Source: Ottelia alismoides (Eukaryota; Streptophyta; Magnoliopsida; Alismatales; Hydrocharitaceae). From it: a stretch of 64,000 nt of DNA. The notes beneath the pieces were generated by a model that searched no databases, had not been told where the DNA came from, and saw nothing but the letters and a program-made list of their open reading frames with translations. The position numbers and the translations under genes are program-made. This document shows, piece by piece, positions 45,224 to 57,190 of this stretch. The DNA is taken from contig JAZKJV010003126.1 of the NCBI GenBank assembly GCA_037367405.1, forward strand, positions 2,232,001 through 2,296,000, written 5' to 3'. How positions within the stretch are numbered: the first letter of the stretch is position 1; each line of letters opens with the position of its first letter.

Positions 45224-46225
45224 GCTTACAAAAATTTGACTTTGAAGCTCTTATTTATTTTATACTTGTATATACACTCCGATAGGCATTTTACTTTTCA
45301 ATCAGGCATGTCCACTTTTAGAGATTCTGCATTTTTCTCTTTTTTTGAAATTATAAATAAGGTGCAACATGTATATAAGGAGTTTTTACTCTTGAGCTAT
45401 TAGACTATCCCTCTTTTGAAGCATTATTGCAACCCCACGTCATCCTGTCTTTAGACCTCAATGCTATTGAGACGTACTTCCCTCCCTAGAGGAGGACAAG
45501 AGGTTCCTCCTAGATGTACTACCCTCGTATGCTACTCCAAGATAAAAGATTCTGCCTCCTCACTACCTCCTCCATGAAGAGCTACGTATAGAGTGCTTGT
45601 CCAAGCTAAGCCATGGTCTAGAAGAATCATGCACGTGTTGTTAAATATTCTACTTAGACTAATCAAGACGACATATGACCATAGTCTTATGGACTCAAAG
45701 AATTAAGTCGCTAGGACCTGAAAAGTCTTAACTCCGATTCTTATAAGGTTCCTCTGATATTGGATTAAGGTCCAACTAAGCTCCATTCTTCAATTTTATT
45801 CCATACTTAGTTTAAATGTCAATATTATCAAAAAAATGCAAATACAAATGCAATAAAATATGTATACTATAAAATAAAAAGCAAAAAAATTGAAACAATT
45901 TTGTTAATTTTGAACTTTTTATGGATTTTAGAAAAAATGAAGCACATGTAAAAAGGATTTTTTTTTGAAATTTTAATTATGCAGATTTTATAGACTTTCG
46001 GTTTTGTAGTTTTTAGGGAATTTTTTAAGGGAAAAAGGGTTAGTAAAATATATACACGTATATACATGGAAAAAATTTTAATAAGAGGATTTTTTGTTTG
46101 TTTGTTTGTTGTTGTTTTTGTTTTGTTTGTTGTTGTTTTTTCTAATATGAAAGGTGACCAAAGTCTATATACATACGTGGATTTATGAATTTAGATACAT
46201 ATCCCAAAAATAATCATATTTAAAA

Positions 46226-46736
46226 GTACGAGTTATGTCTAAAGTATATATACGACACCCTCCTATACTTAGCCAGAACTATTTCCACATAGTGATCAGA
46301 GAGCGACAAAGGAAGACATAACTCGTGCTAAGTTTAGAAAAGTGAAAAGACTCCTATGCTACAATGACTCAAAGAAAAGATGAAAAGAATAGAAGTCGGT
46401 AATTCCCCTATACTTAGGATCAAATAATCCTAAGTATAGAAGACTGTACAAATGGGGAGAATCGAGGAAGAGAATGTACGAACTCAATGGCTCGACTTAC
46501 CTCCTATACTTAGGGTAGAATAGCCCTAAGTATATAATATCAACAAGTTGGGGGACAATCGAGAGATCAGAAGTATAAAAACACAAAAGAGATGATATGA
46601 ACAACATCACTCCCCCCTATACTTAGGGTAGAGTATCCCTAAGTATAAGCAATAACAAGAGTGATGAACATGATGAATATGAACAACACTCAGCTCGTCC
46701 ACCCCCTATACTTAGGATAAAGTACGTCTAAGTTAG
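46226..46736. other. Stem-loop array of the outer copy (five members)
   Basis: In order along plus: loop-4 homologue with its alternative arm (46226-46340), perfect 13-bp stem at 46408-46439, 11-bp stems at 46505-46534 and 46618-46647, and a decayed one at 46706-46736. C-runs on plus correspond to the G-runs of the inner copy. One more member than the inner copy. Confidence 0.8.
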
Positions 46737-46825
46737 GCACACACGAAAAAGGGGTGGATGAGCGATACCGTAGATGTACGGAGGCAAACGAAAGCAAATA
46801 TACAAAAGGAGTGGATGTACAAAGG

Positions 46826-48326
46826 TCAAGAAGGTCGAAAGCAAGCCTTCTTGCGAGATCATTGAGGAATGGATCTAATAAGATGCGATATTGGGGTCAA
46901 TATTAGGCATAAACTGATCATGACCAATCAAGAATCTATCCTCAATGGTCTTAGAGTGTTCAGGCACAAACCGGTCAGTGGAAGTAGTGTGTTCATGTCA
47001 CTTGGAAAGTCTCGCAAATATCAAAGTAAAAAGGCTCGAACTCATTATCAGAAAATGTAAGATCAATTCCAGCATGGCGAGCCTCTACTAGATCATCATC
47101 TTCATCAAAAGGCCCGAATTCCTCTATAAAAGCAATCAAATCAAATTTGGCCTTATCAATCTCATCTAAATCAAGGTGAATAGGAATGGATTCATTAGTG
47201 AAAGTAGTCAAATCATACCCGTCCTGTCTAGTCTCAGAGTCTACCTTCCGCTCTAGGGTGTCTATTGTGTAAATCCCGCAGATGCCATCAATGCATCACC
47301 ATGTACCAGAAGGGGAAACTCCAAGGCCTATGCTTTCCGAGTCTTCCTCCTTGTAGAGGATCTCTTGGGTCTCAGTATCATCCAATATACATCGAAACTC
47401 TCTGATATTATCATCAAGGTCAAAGTCTTTGGGATTGGCTAACACGTGTACACTCTCATGGGATGCAGGTCTCTGGTCAGCACCACCATCAAGGAGAGTG
47501 TTGTTACAAGAATAGTCAGAGATGGAGCAACTCACAAGAGGTGTGGCAATGTTCCCTTTCTTAGATTGTGGACAGTGAGAGGTGGCATGGGCAGTGGCCA
47601 TGGTCAAGATGTGACGCTTAGATCTGCTCCTCCACTTTCTCTTCTTGTGTTGAGGAGTAAATAAATGGGTCATGACCTGGTGAAGTGTGGCTTTAATGAT
47701 CTCATGAATGGTGGCCACCACTTCAGTTTCAGTCAACATTTTTTTGAATTTTTGGACCTCTTCCAAACAAGGTAGGAGATCGAAATCAACATATACACGA
47801 GGATTGCCAAGAGCAGTCTGTACAGTGGCATCCTCGGGGTCAAAGGTGGGACATGTGGTGAATGACTGTGTGGGAAAATGGTTTGGCATGGGTGCCATCT
47901 CCTCAAAAAATGAATCAACAATGTGTCTCCTGAAATCTTTTTGGATTTTTAAGATTTTCTCATTTTTTTGTATTTTTGGCAATTGCAAGCTCTCATAATT
48001 ATCCTCAAGTGAATCCATATCCTCAAATAGTGGAGCAGCATTCTGGATCTTATTTATGCTAAATAGATTGCTAATCCTCGAATTCATATACTCCATCATC
48101 TAGTTTAGGGTCTCAAGTGTGGACATCACGAAAGATGACTCCAAAATCCTAGGATAAGGTGAGTGGAATGAGGATGGGTGAAAATTAATGTCTGATTCAT
48201 GAAATAATGGGTTTAGTAGATATATACAAAAATCATGAGGAAGTCCTCCTGGAAAAAGGGAGGTGGACCGACTGGAGGGTGCGAGGGATCCGTGAAGGTC
48301 GCATAAAAATCACTCTAGTTGGTCAT
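46826..48326 (-). pseudogene. Gag/protease-like ORF of the outer large element (broken)
   Basis: Homologue of 35246-37081. The ATG at 48326 is followed by a stop at codon 4 (MTN then TAG, where the inner copy has MTDW). Further down, RMMEYMNSRISNL, PMPNHFPT and KKRKWRSRSKRHILTMA match well. After TLLDG the frame jumps to ADQRPASHES: about 110 codons containing the protease core are missing. The remainder matches through EEFGPFDEDDD to the C-terminal FRPS at about 46826, with some frame breaks. Confidence 0.85.
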
Positions 48327-49578
48327 CTCCGAAATAAGAGAAAATGATCGAGAGAGCACGATGGTCAAGTCAAAAGATGTGAAGAAAAAGGCACAAATGC
48401 GCAGAAGGATATAGTATGCACACAAGCAATCACAAACAACATACACAAAGCAAAACACACCCCTCCATTCACCTACTCAACTCGGTGAAGACCGTGAAAG
48501 CTCAGACTCTTAATCTTGTCTGTTTTAGAGTTAGGTGAGAATCATAAAAAATTGTACAAACACTTAGGTTGGCTTATGGGATTTGGGTATTAACCTTAGT
48601 GTGTAAGCAATTTTAATCGAATACAATGAGGGGATTACTCGCCCCAAGATAAATATTTTTCTTTACGTTTATTTTAGGGTCGAGTAATTTTAGCAGTCTC
48701 AAATTTGAGGCAGTTGTCACTTGCTTTGAATATTTTCAATGAATCGCCTACTGAGTGTCCAATTTCCTTTTTAACTTATGTGAGTGAAAACAAGGAAGGA
48801 GATCGAAAATGCCAATACGCGATTAAATATAATGATGCATGCTGGGATTAAAGATGCGTACCTTGTCGCCAGCACTCTACATGCAAAATGATCCGCGCAG
48901 AATTTAAATATAGAAAAATAAACTAATCTATATGATGCAAGTGGATCATCCTAACAATAGCTTCTATTAACGAGCAAGAACCAAATAAACTTGACTAGTT
49001 CCAATTATGCCCAATTATATAGGTACAGAAATTCTTGTTTAGGATTTTTGACCTAATCAATTAGCTGGATCAAGCAAATTAATTAAAGCAATCAAGAGGT
49101 AGCTCACAAGATCCGCATGAAACAAATAAAAATAAAGCGATGAAAACAAAATCGGTGAGGTCCCCCAAGTGCACTGGCTCTTGGCGAAACAAACCCTGCA
49201 ACAAATGATTGTCCGTTTACAAGAGTTCAAATGCTAGAAATAAATGAAAGAAAGTCTATTTTTTTTCCAAATGCTTAGTCTCCTTCAAATCTTCTTCTCC
49301 TCCTCTCACGCTCTCCTGTGGCTTCGAGATGAATCAAGCCACCTCTGCTTCGCTTGGGTGCTTTGGCTCTTCTAAGATGCCTCCTTCGCTCTGCGGGCCC
49401 TCGCAAGAAAAAGGAAATGAAGAATGTGTAAGAGACACAAATATAAAATATGAGCAGGAAAAATGAAATAAATACAGTGAATATGAACAATGAAATAATG
49501 TTGAAAAATATAAATAAATATATATACAACCAAGAATAACAGGTCAAAAGAGAAACCTAACTACCCTCATCATGCCTC
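48327..49578 (-). other. Leader of the outer large element
   Basis: Matches the inner copy's leader (33839-35245), including the GC-richer patch at 49270-49410. No supported ORF. Confidence 0.6.
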
Positions 49579-49596
49579 CCTGGCAATGGTGCCATT
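49579..49596 (-). promoter_or_regulatory. Primer-binding site of the outer large element
   Basis: TGGCACCATTGCCAGGGA read on minus, three bases after the LTR; two G-to-A type differences from the inner copy. Confidence 0.78.
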
Positions 49597-49597
49597 T

Positions 49598-52500
49598 TGT
49601 TGAACGAGAATTTGCGGGTTATGATATGAAATAAAAAAGTGCAATTGTCGTTGATCCAAAGATCTCGCAACAAAAAATTTTATTTTTCTCAAGCAGAATT
49701 AATTGCAAAAGAAATATGTAGCAAGAGAGTTTTTGCTATTTAATTAACCTGTTCAGAGAGGCTACAATTCCCGAGGGTTATTCAAATAATTGAAAAATCA
49801 ATTAACAAAAGGGAATCTCAAATGCTAACTATCTTGCTTTTTTGTGATTTTTTTATTTTTTGTTTCTATTTTTTATTTTAAAATTTTTAATGATTTTTAA
49901 TTTTGCAAATTTTATTTTAGAAAAATATATTTTTCAAAAGAATTGTATATACAAAAGAAATGCAACTTTTTTGGATTATTCAAATATGACAAAAATGCTA
50001 AAAAATGTCCAAATAAAATCTTTTTTGCATTTTTGATGATTTTTTTTTACTATTTTTGTAAATTTTTCAGAGATTTTTAGATTTTCTTAGGATTTACCCG
50101 CCAGACCGTATAACCTTTGTCAATTATCTCCACGACCTTTGAAACAACCTAATTCCTCCTCGACCTCGTAAACTTGCTAACCCTTACCCCCACAGACGTC
50201 GTGGTTAACCCCCATCTATTTACCTGTTAAAATTGACCAGATTCCGTTACATTCTTTTATATTAAGGATTTTTACACTCATACCCCCACACACAACATCG
50301 ACCCGAGCAGTGCTCCTCCTCCAAACCCCACTCCCCCGAGCCCCGCGCCCAACTGCTCCCCCACGTCGTCTCCCCCCATCCCCCGGCACCTCCTCTGCCC
50401 GCAGCTCGAAGCCCCCCCCACCCCCGCCCCTCCCTCTCCAGCGCCTCTGTCGATCCCCGCCAACCTCCTCCTCCCCCTATCGCCTCCCCTGCCCGCCGCT
50501 CAAAGCTCCCCCGCACCCCCCACCAATCACTCCATTTTTGACCCCCCACACCTTCTTTGATTTCCGATGCTCATGCAAGGACTCCAAGTTTGGAAACCTG
50601 CGATTTCGCTGGAAAATTTTGGATTTTGTCAACCAGTTTTGATGGAAATATGCAATTTCAGTGGAATTCTTTTGGATTTCCGGTGCTCATTCAAGGACTC
50701 CATTTTCTGCGATTGATTGCTCCCGTGTCGCCATCAATTTTGTTCAGCTCCTTCAAATCGATATGCTTACCAAATGGGAAATGGTTTGGGTTTTGATCCG
50801 AGAACTCAGATCTGAATGATTTTAATCAAATAATGGAGGAGGAAGAGCTACAGTAGCCCTCGACCTGCTGAGGATGTACAGAATGGAGGCGGACTGCCGG
50901 TGTTTGCCCCCCTCCTCACGTTGTTATTCCAGCCGTTGTTCGTTCCTACTCAATGTACGTCGTTGGAAAGAGGAAGAAGAAGGGGAGAGAAGAAGGATGG
51001 AGAGAGTGGAAGAAAAGACACCGTTGGATCTGATGTGGTTTGATTAACTCACTTTTGACCCAAGCAAGTTAGGCCAAGATGTGTCAATTTAACGACAGGA
51101 TTTGTGGGGTAAGACGGAGCAAGTTTACGAGGCCGAGGGAAGAATTAGGTTGTTTCAAAGGCCATAGAGGTAATTGGCGAAGATTATTGGGTCTGCTGGG
51201 TAAAAATACCATGAAAAAATTACTGTAGATATAATAACTAAGTAGGAGATAACACTAATTTTTACAGAATTTTCTGAACAAGAATGATATCTATTTCACG
51301 CAATATAGGCAAGGAAGTCAAATGCAGTTCAACAGGGATTAAATATCAAATATTTATTATTTTTGCATAAAAATAACAAGAAATAAATAAGGGGAGATTT
51401 TTGTAATTTACCCGGTAGGGGACTGCGCAGCACGTGACAAGGCTCTGGAAGGGGGCTTATGCGTAATTTTGGAAACTTTGGAGAGGTTTTGTATAAATTT
51501 CTGAAAGTGATAATGCTCCTCTTGCGTGCCCTAAATCCAAAAGAGAAGGGGGTCATCGCCCCCGTGATCTTCACACCAGGGAAGGGGCGCCGCCCCTTGT
51601 GTTCTTGCGCAGGCGATCAGGGGTTGTGGATCAATGGACAGAGGATACGGCTTCGACGGAGAGGCGGGGGGCACGGCTCCAGATTTGGGCGGCTGAGCCG
51701 CCGGCAATTTTCTTTAAGGCGACGATGGCGGTCCAGGCAGAGGGCGACACAACTTCGACATGCGGGAGCTCCCACGGTGAAGCACAGACAGATGGGAGGA
51801 GGCGAGGGCAACACACGCCCTCGAGTCTTGCAGAGGTCGACGCAGGTGGAAGGTGAACGGAGGTAGATCAAGTGGTGGCTGGCTGCGTGGGTTCAGCGGA
51901 GGTCGGTTGAGAGCCGTGACTGGTGGGGCAGCGGCAACGATAGAGGAGGGGCAACGGGAGCCGTTGGTGACTGTGGAGAGCAGAGCATGTTGCTGCTTCT
52001 GATTTTTCTTATTTTTTTGAACAACAGCTTTCTTGTATTTTTTCTATTTTTTAAACAATAGATGCTAATAACTTTTTTTGTAAAATTTTTTAAATCCATT
52101 TGCCTAAGATAAAATAGGATAAATCTGACTTGAGCACAACGGCTTGGTCCAAAATAAAATACGGAAAATATGAGTGGATGACAAATCCGGTGGTTGTGAT
52201 GGAAGATCCGTGTCTGCGACCACCATACGGCCGGAGTTGAAAGATCATGTGAGGTAGAATATAAAGCGACGAGATCGAGAAAAATGGTGTGAAGTTAGTA
52301 ATCGGATATGGATCGTTTCGTGATGAAAAATAGGAATGAAAATATAAGATCCAGAATTACAAATGAACGTTGAAATAAAGATGAAAATTATACCTAAAAT
52401 TATTTAGAAAAGAGATCGAGAAATAAAGGGATTTAGATCTCACCGTGGGAGCATATAATGCTGCATTGGTTTCGACGAACGTTGACTTGCTGTCACCAAA

Positions 52501-53767
52501 TGTCTCGGAGGTTAGGTGCCTTTCTACAACAAGAAACTCTTAGTGATTAGCCTCTCACTGAAGATTGATTAAGTGCGAATGAGGGTAGAGGAGCCAATTA
52601 AATAAAAATAAAATGAATTTGAAACTCAAAATTTGAATGGAGAAGAAAGTAAGGAATGGAGTTAGTTGTGGAATTAAATAAATAAATTAAATTTTAAAAA
52701 ACAAAATTCAGAATTAAATAAATTTATAAAATAATTAATTGGTAAAAATTAATTAGCCACCTTAATGGTGGTTATTTAAGGTATACAATCAAATCTTATA
52801 TACATGTTAGGCTTCAAATCAAATAAATAAATAAATCAATCAAAATTTTGTAATTATGTTTAAATTAATATTAAGATATTAATTTTTGGTGGTTTTTATA
52901 TAAGGAGGTTAATTCTATACATATCATATATACATAATGTACATTATTCACATGTACAAATAAGGAAATTCATTTTTCTAATAATTTTTTAATAATTTTT
53001 TATTTATTTTAAATTACAGTGAATAATATTTACAATTATAAAAATATAATATGTACAAAAAATAAAATAATAAATAATAACAAAACGGTCAACTTGTAAA
53101 AACCACCCCAGAAAACGTATTCTCAACTGTAACTCTAAATATTATGAAACTACAGTCATTTTAAGGATAGTTTAATTTAGAATACAATGGAAGTGAGTTT
53201 TATTCAATTCGAGTTCATATGGAGCTAGAATTGGTCTTTCTATTATAGCTTTACGGCTTTTTCCGAGTGTGGTTATTTTTATTCTATACATATTTTTATT
53301 TTACAAGTATTTTTATTATTTAGGAAACATTTTAGATTACAACTTTTGTTTAGAAAATTATTTAATTTGAAGTCAACATATATATATATATACAAATAAA
53401 ATACTGTAAGTTTTGTACAAGTATATAAAGAATAAATTCAAAATATTTACAAAATATATTTTTGGATTTTCTGATTAAGGACCCTATCTTCCTCTACTTT
53501 ATTCCTAGTTGATCATGTCAAGTCTGGACTTATCTTAAGGTTTGGGCCAGTCTGCATCTATTACATATATGCTGTCTTTTTGTCTTCTTTATTTTCTTTT
53601 ATTCATTCATTCATTTATTTATTTTAGGTTAAAATAATAATAAATGTACAATATTTACACTTAGATGCATGTTAGTAAGAATATGGATTTATCAACATAT
53701 ACAAGTGTTTTATAAGGGATTTTAAGCTAAAATAAATAAATAAAGATGATGAAATGCAGATTCATCA
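49598..53767 (-). repeat. 5' LTR of the outer large element (4.2 kb with an insertion)
   Basis: On plus it runs from TGTTGAACGAG at 49598 to ATTCATCA at 53767. It matches the split 3' LTR throughout, except that about 390 bp (29175-29560 equivalent) is replaced by the 1.1 kb inverted-repeat element at 50096-51201. TTTTATATAAGGAGG-type and TATA-like sequences occur near 52900. Confidence 0.88.
50096..51201. mobile_element. Inverted-repeat DNA element, 1.1 kb, with GC-rich cargo
   Basis: Terminal inverted repeats of about 90 bp: the left end (ACCCGCCAGACC, then CCTTTGAAACAACCTAATTC and CCTCGTAAACTTGC) matches the reverse complement of the right end (ACCCAGCAGACCC, CCTTTGAAACAACCTAATTC, CCTCGTAAACTTGC). 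Size and structure resemble Mutator-like elements carrying host fragments. The interior has a GC-rich block (50290-50540) and an imperfect repeat, GATTTCCG(A/G)TGCTCAT-CAAGGACTCCA, at about 50560 and 50675. No transposase and no target duplication. Confidence 0.75.
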
Positions 53768-53772
53768 CCACC

Positions 53773-55100
53773 TATGGAAGAATGGGGAAGAACTTTGCTC
53801 TTGGGTTGCTTCGATCTGGTCCAACACGCAACTCTTACCACCTCCTGCATGATAATGGGTTCAAGACGTTCCTGGTGGCCTTCCACGGTCGTTGGAGGTG
53901 CTAAAAGGGTCCATGCCTCATCGATGGAGGCCTAGTAGTCAGGGATGAACGTTGCACACCTGGAGCCTCATTGCAGGTCAGAATCAACCTAGAAGGGGGT
54001 CTTTGAAGCTTGTACCTACAAGATTAGAATGGAGGAACAAGGGTGAACGTCCCTAGCCCTTATGTTATATGGAAAAAGCAGGGGATGAGGAGGACATAAA
54101 GATCTCTGACGATGGTGGAACATGAGATCAAGGGACTCAATCTTTGCAAGATTGAGGAGATCTGGATGAATGGGAAGATGGAGAAGATAAAGGTGGAGCT
54201 GATGGTGTGATGAGTGGGTCGAAACAAGGGTTAAAACAAGTAGAAATGAGTCGAGAGCCTAGTGCTCTAGCATACTCTAACTATTGGAATCTAAGTTCAA
54301 ATGCATGAAATGACAACAAATAAAAGTCTGAAAGGAAATACTAAAATAAAATGCGAATAAATAAGCTACTTAATTATGCCTCAATAGACATGGAGGATAT
54401 GGAAGCGACTTTCGTTGGACTGAAGCTCTGATGAAGGGAACCCGACCTCACCCGCCTTATCTACGTTGTGAAATGCTGGGTACAAGTTCCTATCACATCA
54501 ACATCCAACACGTGTGTTTCATGAGGTTATGTTGGTAAAAGTGGATTATAAATTCAAAAATGGCTAGAGGAGTAGATATATAGTGCATGCAGAAGGGCCC
54601 TTTTCATTTAGAGTTTTGATCGTAAATCGAGCATATCACATGGATCCTAATGGTAGGGGTGCAAGAGCATGATTTGGTGAATAAAATCAGAGAAGGAGTC
54701 ATCTCAAAAGAGAAAGGAATCGGGCTGAAAAAGATTGAGAAAAGAGGTTAGGGTCAAGGTCTGACACGACGTCAAAAGGGAAGGGTGCTGACTGGGGGTG
54801 CTGACTTGGGATCAACACCCCACACGATATGATTGGACCACGTCAGACAGAAAAAGGATAAAGAGACATAAAAAAGAAAATAAAAAATAACATAGAAATG
54901 ATTTTATTTAAATAAACTTACAACATGAAAAGTATTTATTGTTTTCAAATTATTTTATAATAATTTTTATTTGATTTTTACAAACTAATATACTAGGTAT
55001 TATTATTTATATACTATTATTTATATATATTAATATATATATATGTATTTGTATTATTATTTTATTATTTTATACATAATACCTTATTTAAATTATTTAT
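53773..55100. other. Flank of the outer large element, no gene seen
   Basis: 53773-54850 is of normal base composition with no long frame or recognisable motif; 54860-55100 is very AT-rich. Before the insertion it was joined to 28617. Confidence 0.55.
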
Positions 55101-57190
55101 CGAGGAATATGCATTTCATCATCTTTATTCATTTATTTTATCTTAAAATCCCTTATAAAACACCTTTAAAAACCAATAATTTATTCTTTTACTAACCAAC
55201 ATTCTTGTGTAAATATTGAATATTTATCACTATTTTAACCTAAAATAAATAAAGAAAGAAATAAGGAAAAATAAATAAAGTCAAAGATTATATATATGTA
55301 ATAGATACATGTTGACTCTGACCCCAAGGTCAAGACTTGACTTGATCGACAAGGAACAAAGTAGGGGGAGATAAGGCCCAAAATACCAAAATTTCATAAA
55401 ATGATTTATCACTTGTATATATTCATCATCTGCACACTACTGTATATAATACACATTCTTTTCTTTAATTTATTCATACCCAAATTCAACTCAAATAAAA
55501 ATGATTTCTTCTTGAAACTTGTACATAAAAATATCTTGTAAATATAAAAATAATTGCAAGAAAATTATTGTACATTGTGTGAATTACAACACTGTCAAAA
55601 AGCTGCAAAGCTCAACTTGTAAGATCCATATTTTCTCCACCAAAACTCAAAATTCATCAAACTCACTTTCAATTACTCCAAATTAAATAATCTTTAAAAT
55701 GGATGTAGTTTCATAAAAATCAGAGTTAAAATGTGAAATGTGGCTATTTGGGGTGCTATTGTATATTATACATATGTATGGTATGTATATTATTTACTTA
55801 TTTATTTTTTTAACATATTTGTGCATATTATATTTTTAATTAATTGTAAATATTGTATTTGACTTATATAAAATACAAATAGAAATTATAAAATAAAAAA
55901 TCAACCAAAATAAAATAATCTATATATTGTATATGTGCCACCATGTATATATTGTAAATATAACTATTTATTTAACCTAATTATTCCCTTTATAAAAAAT
56001 CAAATAAAAATATCATTAAAGCCCTTGTAAAACATTGTAAATTAATACAATATTAATAAAAATTAAAGCATTGTATATGTATATATATGTATACATACCT
56101 ATAAATAACACTTTTTATTTATTTTTACATTTGTATAGACCTTATTTAATTAATTAAAAACCATCATAATTAAGGTAATTCAATCCTTAACATTTTTATT
56201 TATATTATTTAATTATTTAAAATCATTTTTTTATTTTTAAGCTACTTTATTTTCCATTTCCCTTTTTTGTAGTTTAGCCTAATTTTTCCTTTCCTGTGCA
56301 CGTCCTGATTGGACGTCCTGGATTTGTTGACTTGGGTCAACTGCTCAGTCCACGCCATTAGCCTGCATTCCTCGTTCATTAGCCTTCCTTCTCAAATTTT
56401 TTTCACGCACCTTAACCACTAACAACCCCCCATTTCTTCTCCTAACTTTCAACTTATTCACTCTTCTTCCTTGCCAGCACATCAGATCCACTGATCATGC
56501 ACTGATCCACTCGCGATTTGAATTTCAAAACATGTTGAACCTATGCCTATATATAATCCATTATCTTCCCCCTCTAGTGTTTGATCCGATTTTAGCCCCA
56601 ATTTGTCTGAGATTGAGTGACATGGATTGCTTTGCGATGACAGCGGAGTGTATGTCCAATTAGGAGTGTGAGTGGGGTGCTCTAGTTGCAATCCAACCAT
56701 ACATCGGAATTCCGTCTGTGAGTTTCCGACTCTCTACCATTTACCGCAGATCGAGGCTGAATCTCCTCCACCTTCCGCCACATGGTAACTTAGAGTTGTT
56801 TAGAATTTTAGTTTTTAATTCATCAGTTTTCGCATTGATTTTAGTAGATCAGAAATTCCACATCTGACTCTGATCCGTAAGAACGGAGGTTTTTCAATCA
56901 CTCATATAACTCTCCGACCTCGCCATCACACTCTTCTCGACTTTTTCCAACTCTTTCCATAGTCTGATCCCCTTTAGATCATCCCACATATGAGGATAGG
57001 CCTCTTCTCTGACCACCCTCGCCGGAGGCCTCCATTCCCTCATTATTTCCCTGTGTTTTATCACCAATAACCATATTGGAGTCCCTCTAAGTGCCGTCAT
57101 CTGCATTATAGGGACTGAGAGTGCGTTTGGGAGCAGGAATCGACAACTGGAGGTTCACCAGGAACTTCTGAACCTTTTAACCTCCAGATC
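55101..57190 (+). repeat. Third, diverged LTR of the large-element family (truncated)
   Basis: From CGAGGAATATGCATTTCATC it follows the start of the inner element LTR (TTTATTCATTTATTTTA, CCCTTATAAAACAC, TAACCTAAAATAAATAAAG, the AAAGTAGGGGGAGATA block) on plus. Similarity fades after about 56000; CCTATATATAATCC near 56548 may be its TATA box. Cut at about 57190 by copia C. Confidence 0.7.

Larger units (their letters stand above)
28623..53767 (-). mobile_element. Large RT-less LTR element, outer copy (Athila-like LARD)
   Basis: Flanked by CCACC at 28618-28622 and 53768-53772. The minus-strand 5' LTR is 49598-53767, with primer site next to it (49579-49596). The interior is 44675-49597. The 3' LTR is 28623-30087 plus 42655-44674, split by the inner copy of the same family. 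LTRs start TGATGAAT (minus) and end CAACA. The interior has a gag/protease-like ORF remnant, a stem-loop array and a short ORF, but no RT, RNase H or integrase, so it needed a helper element. With the inner copy removed it is about 12.6 kb. Confidence 0.9.
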
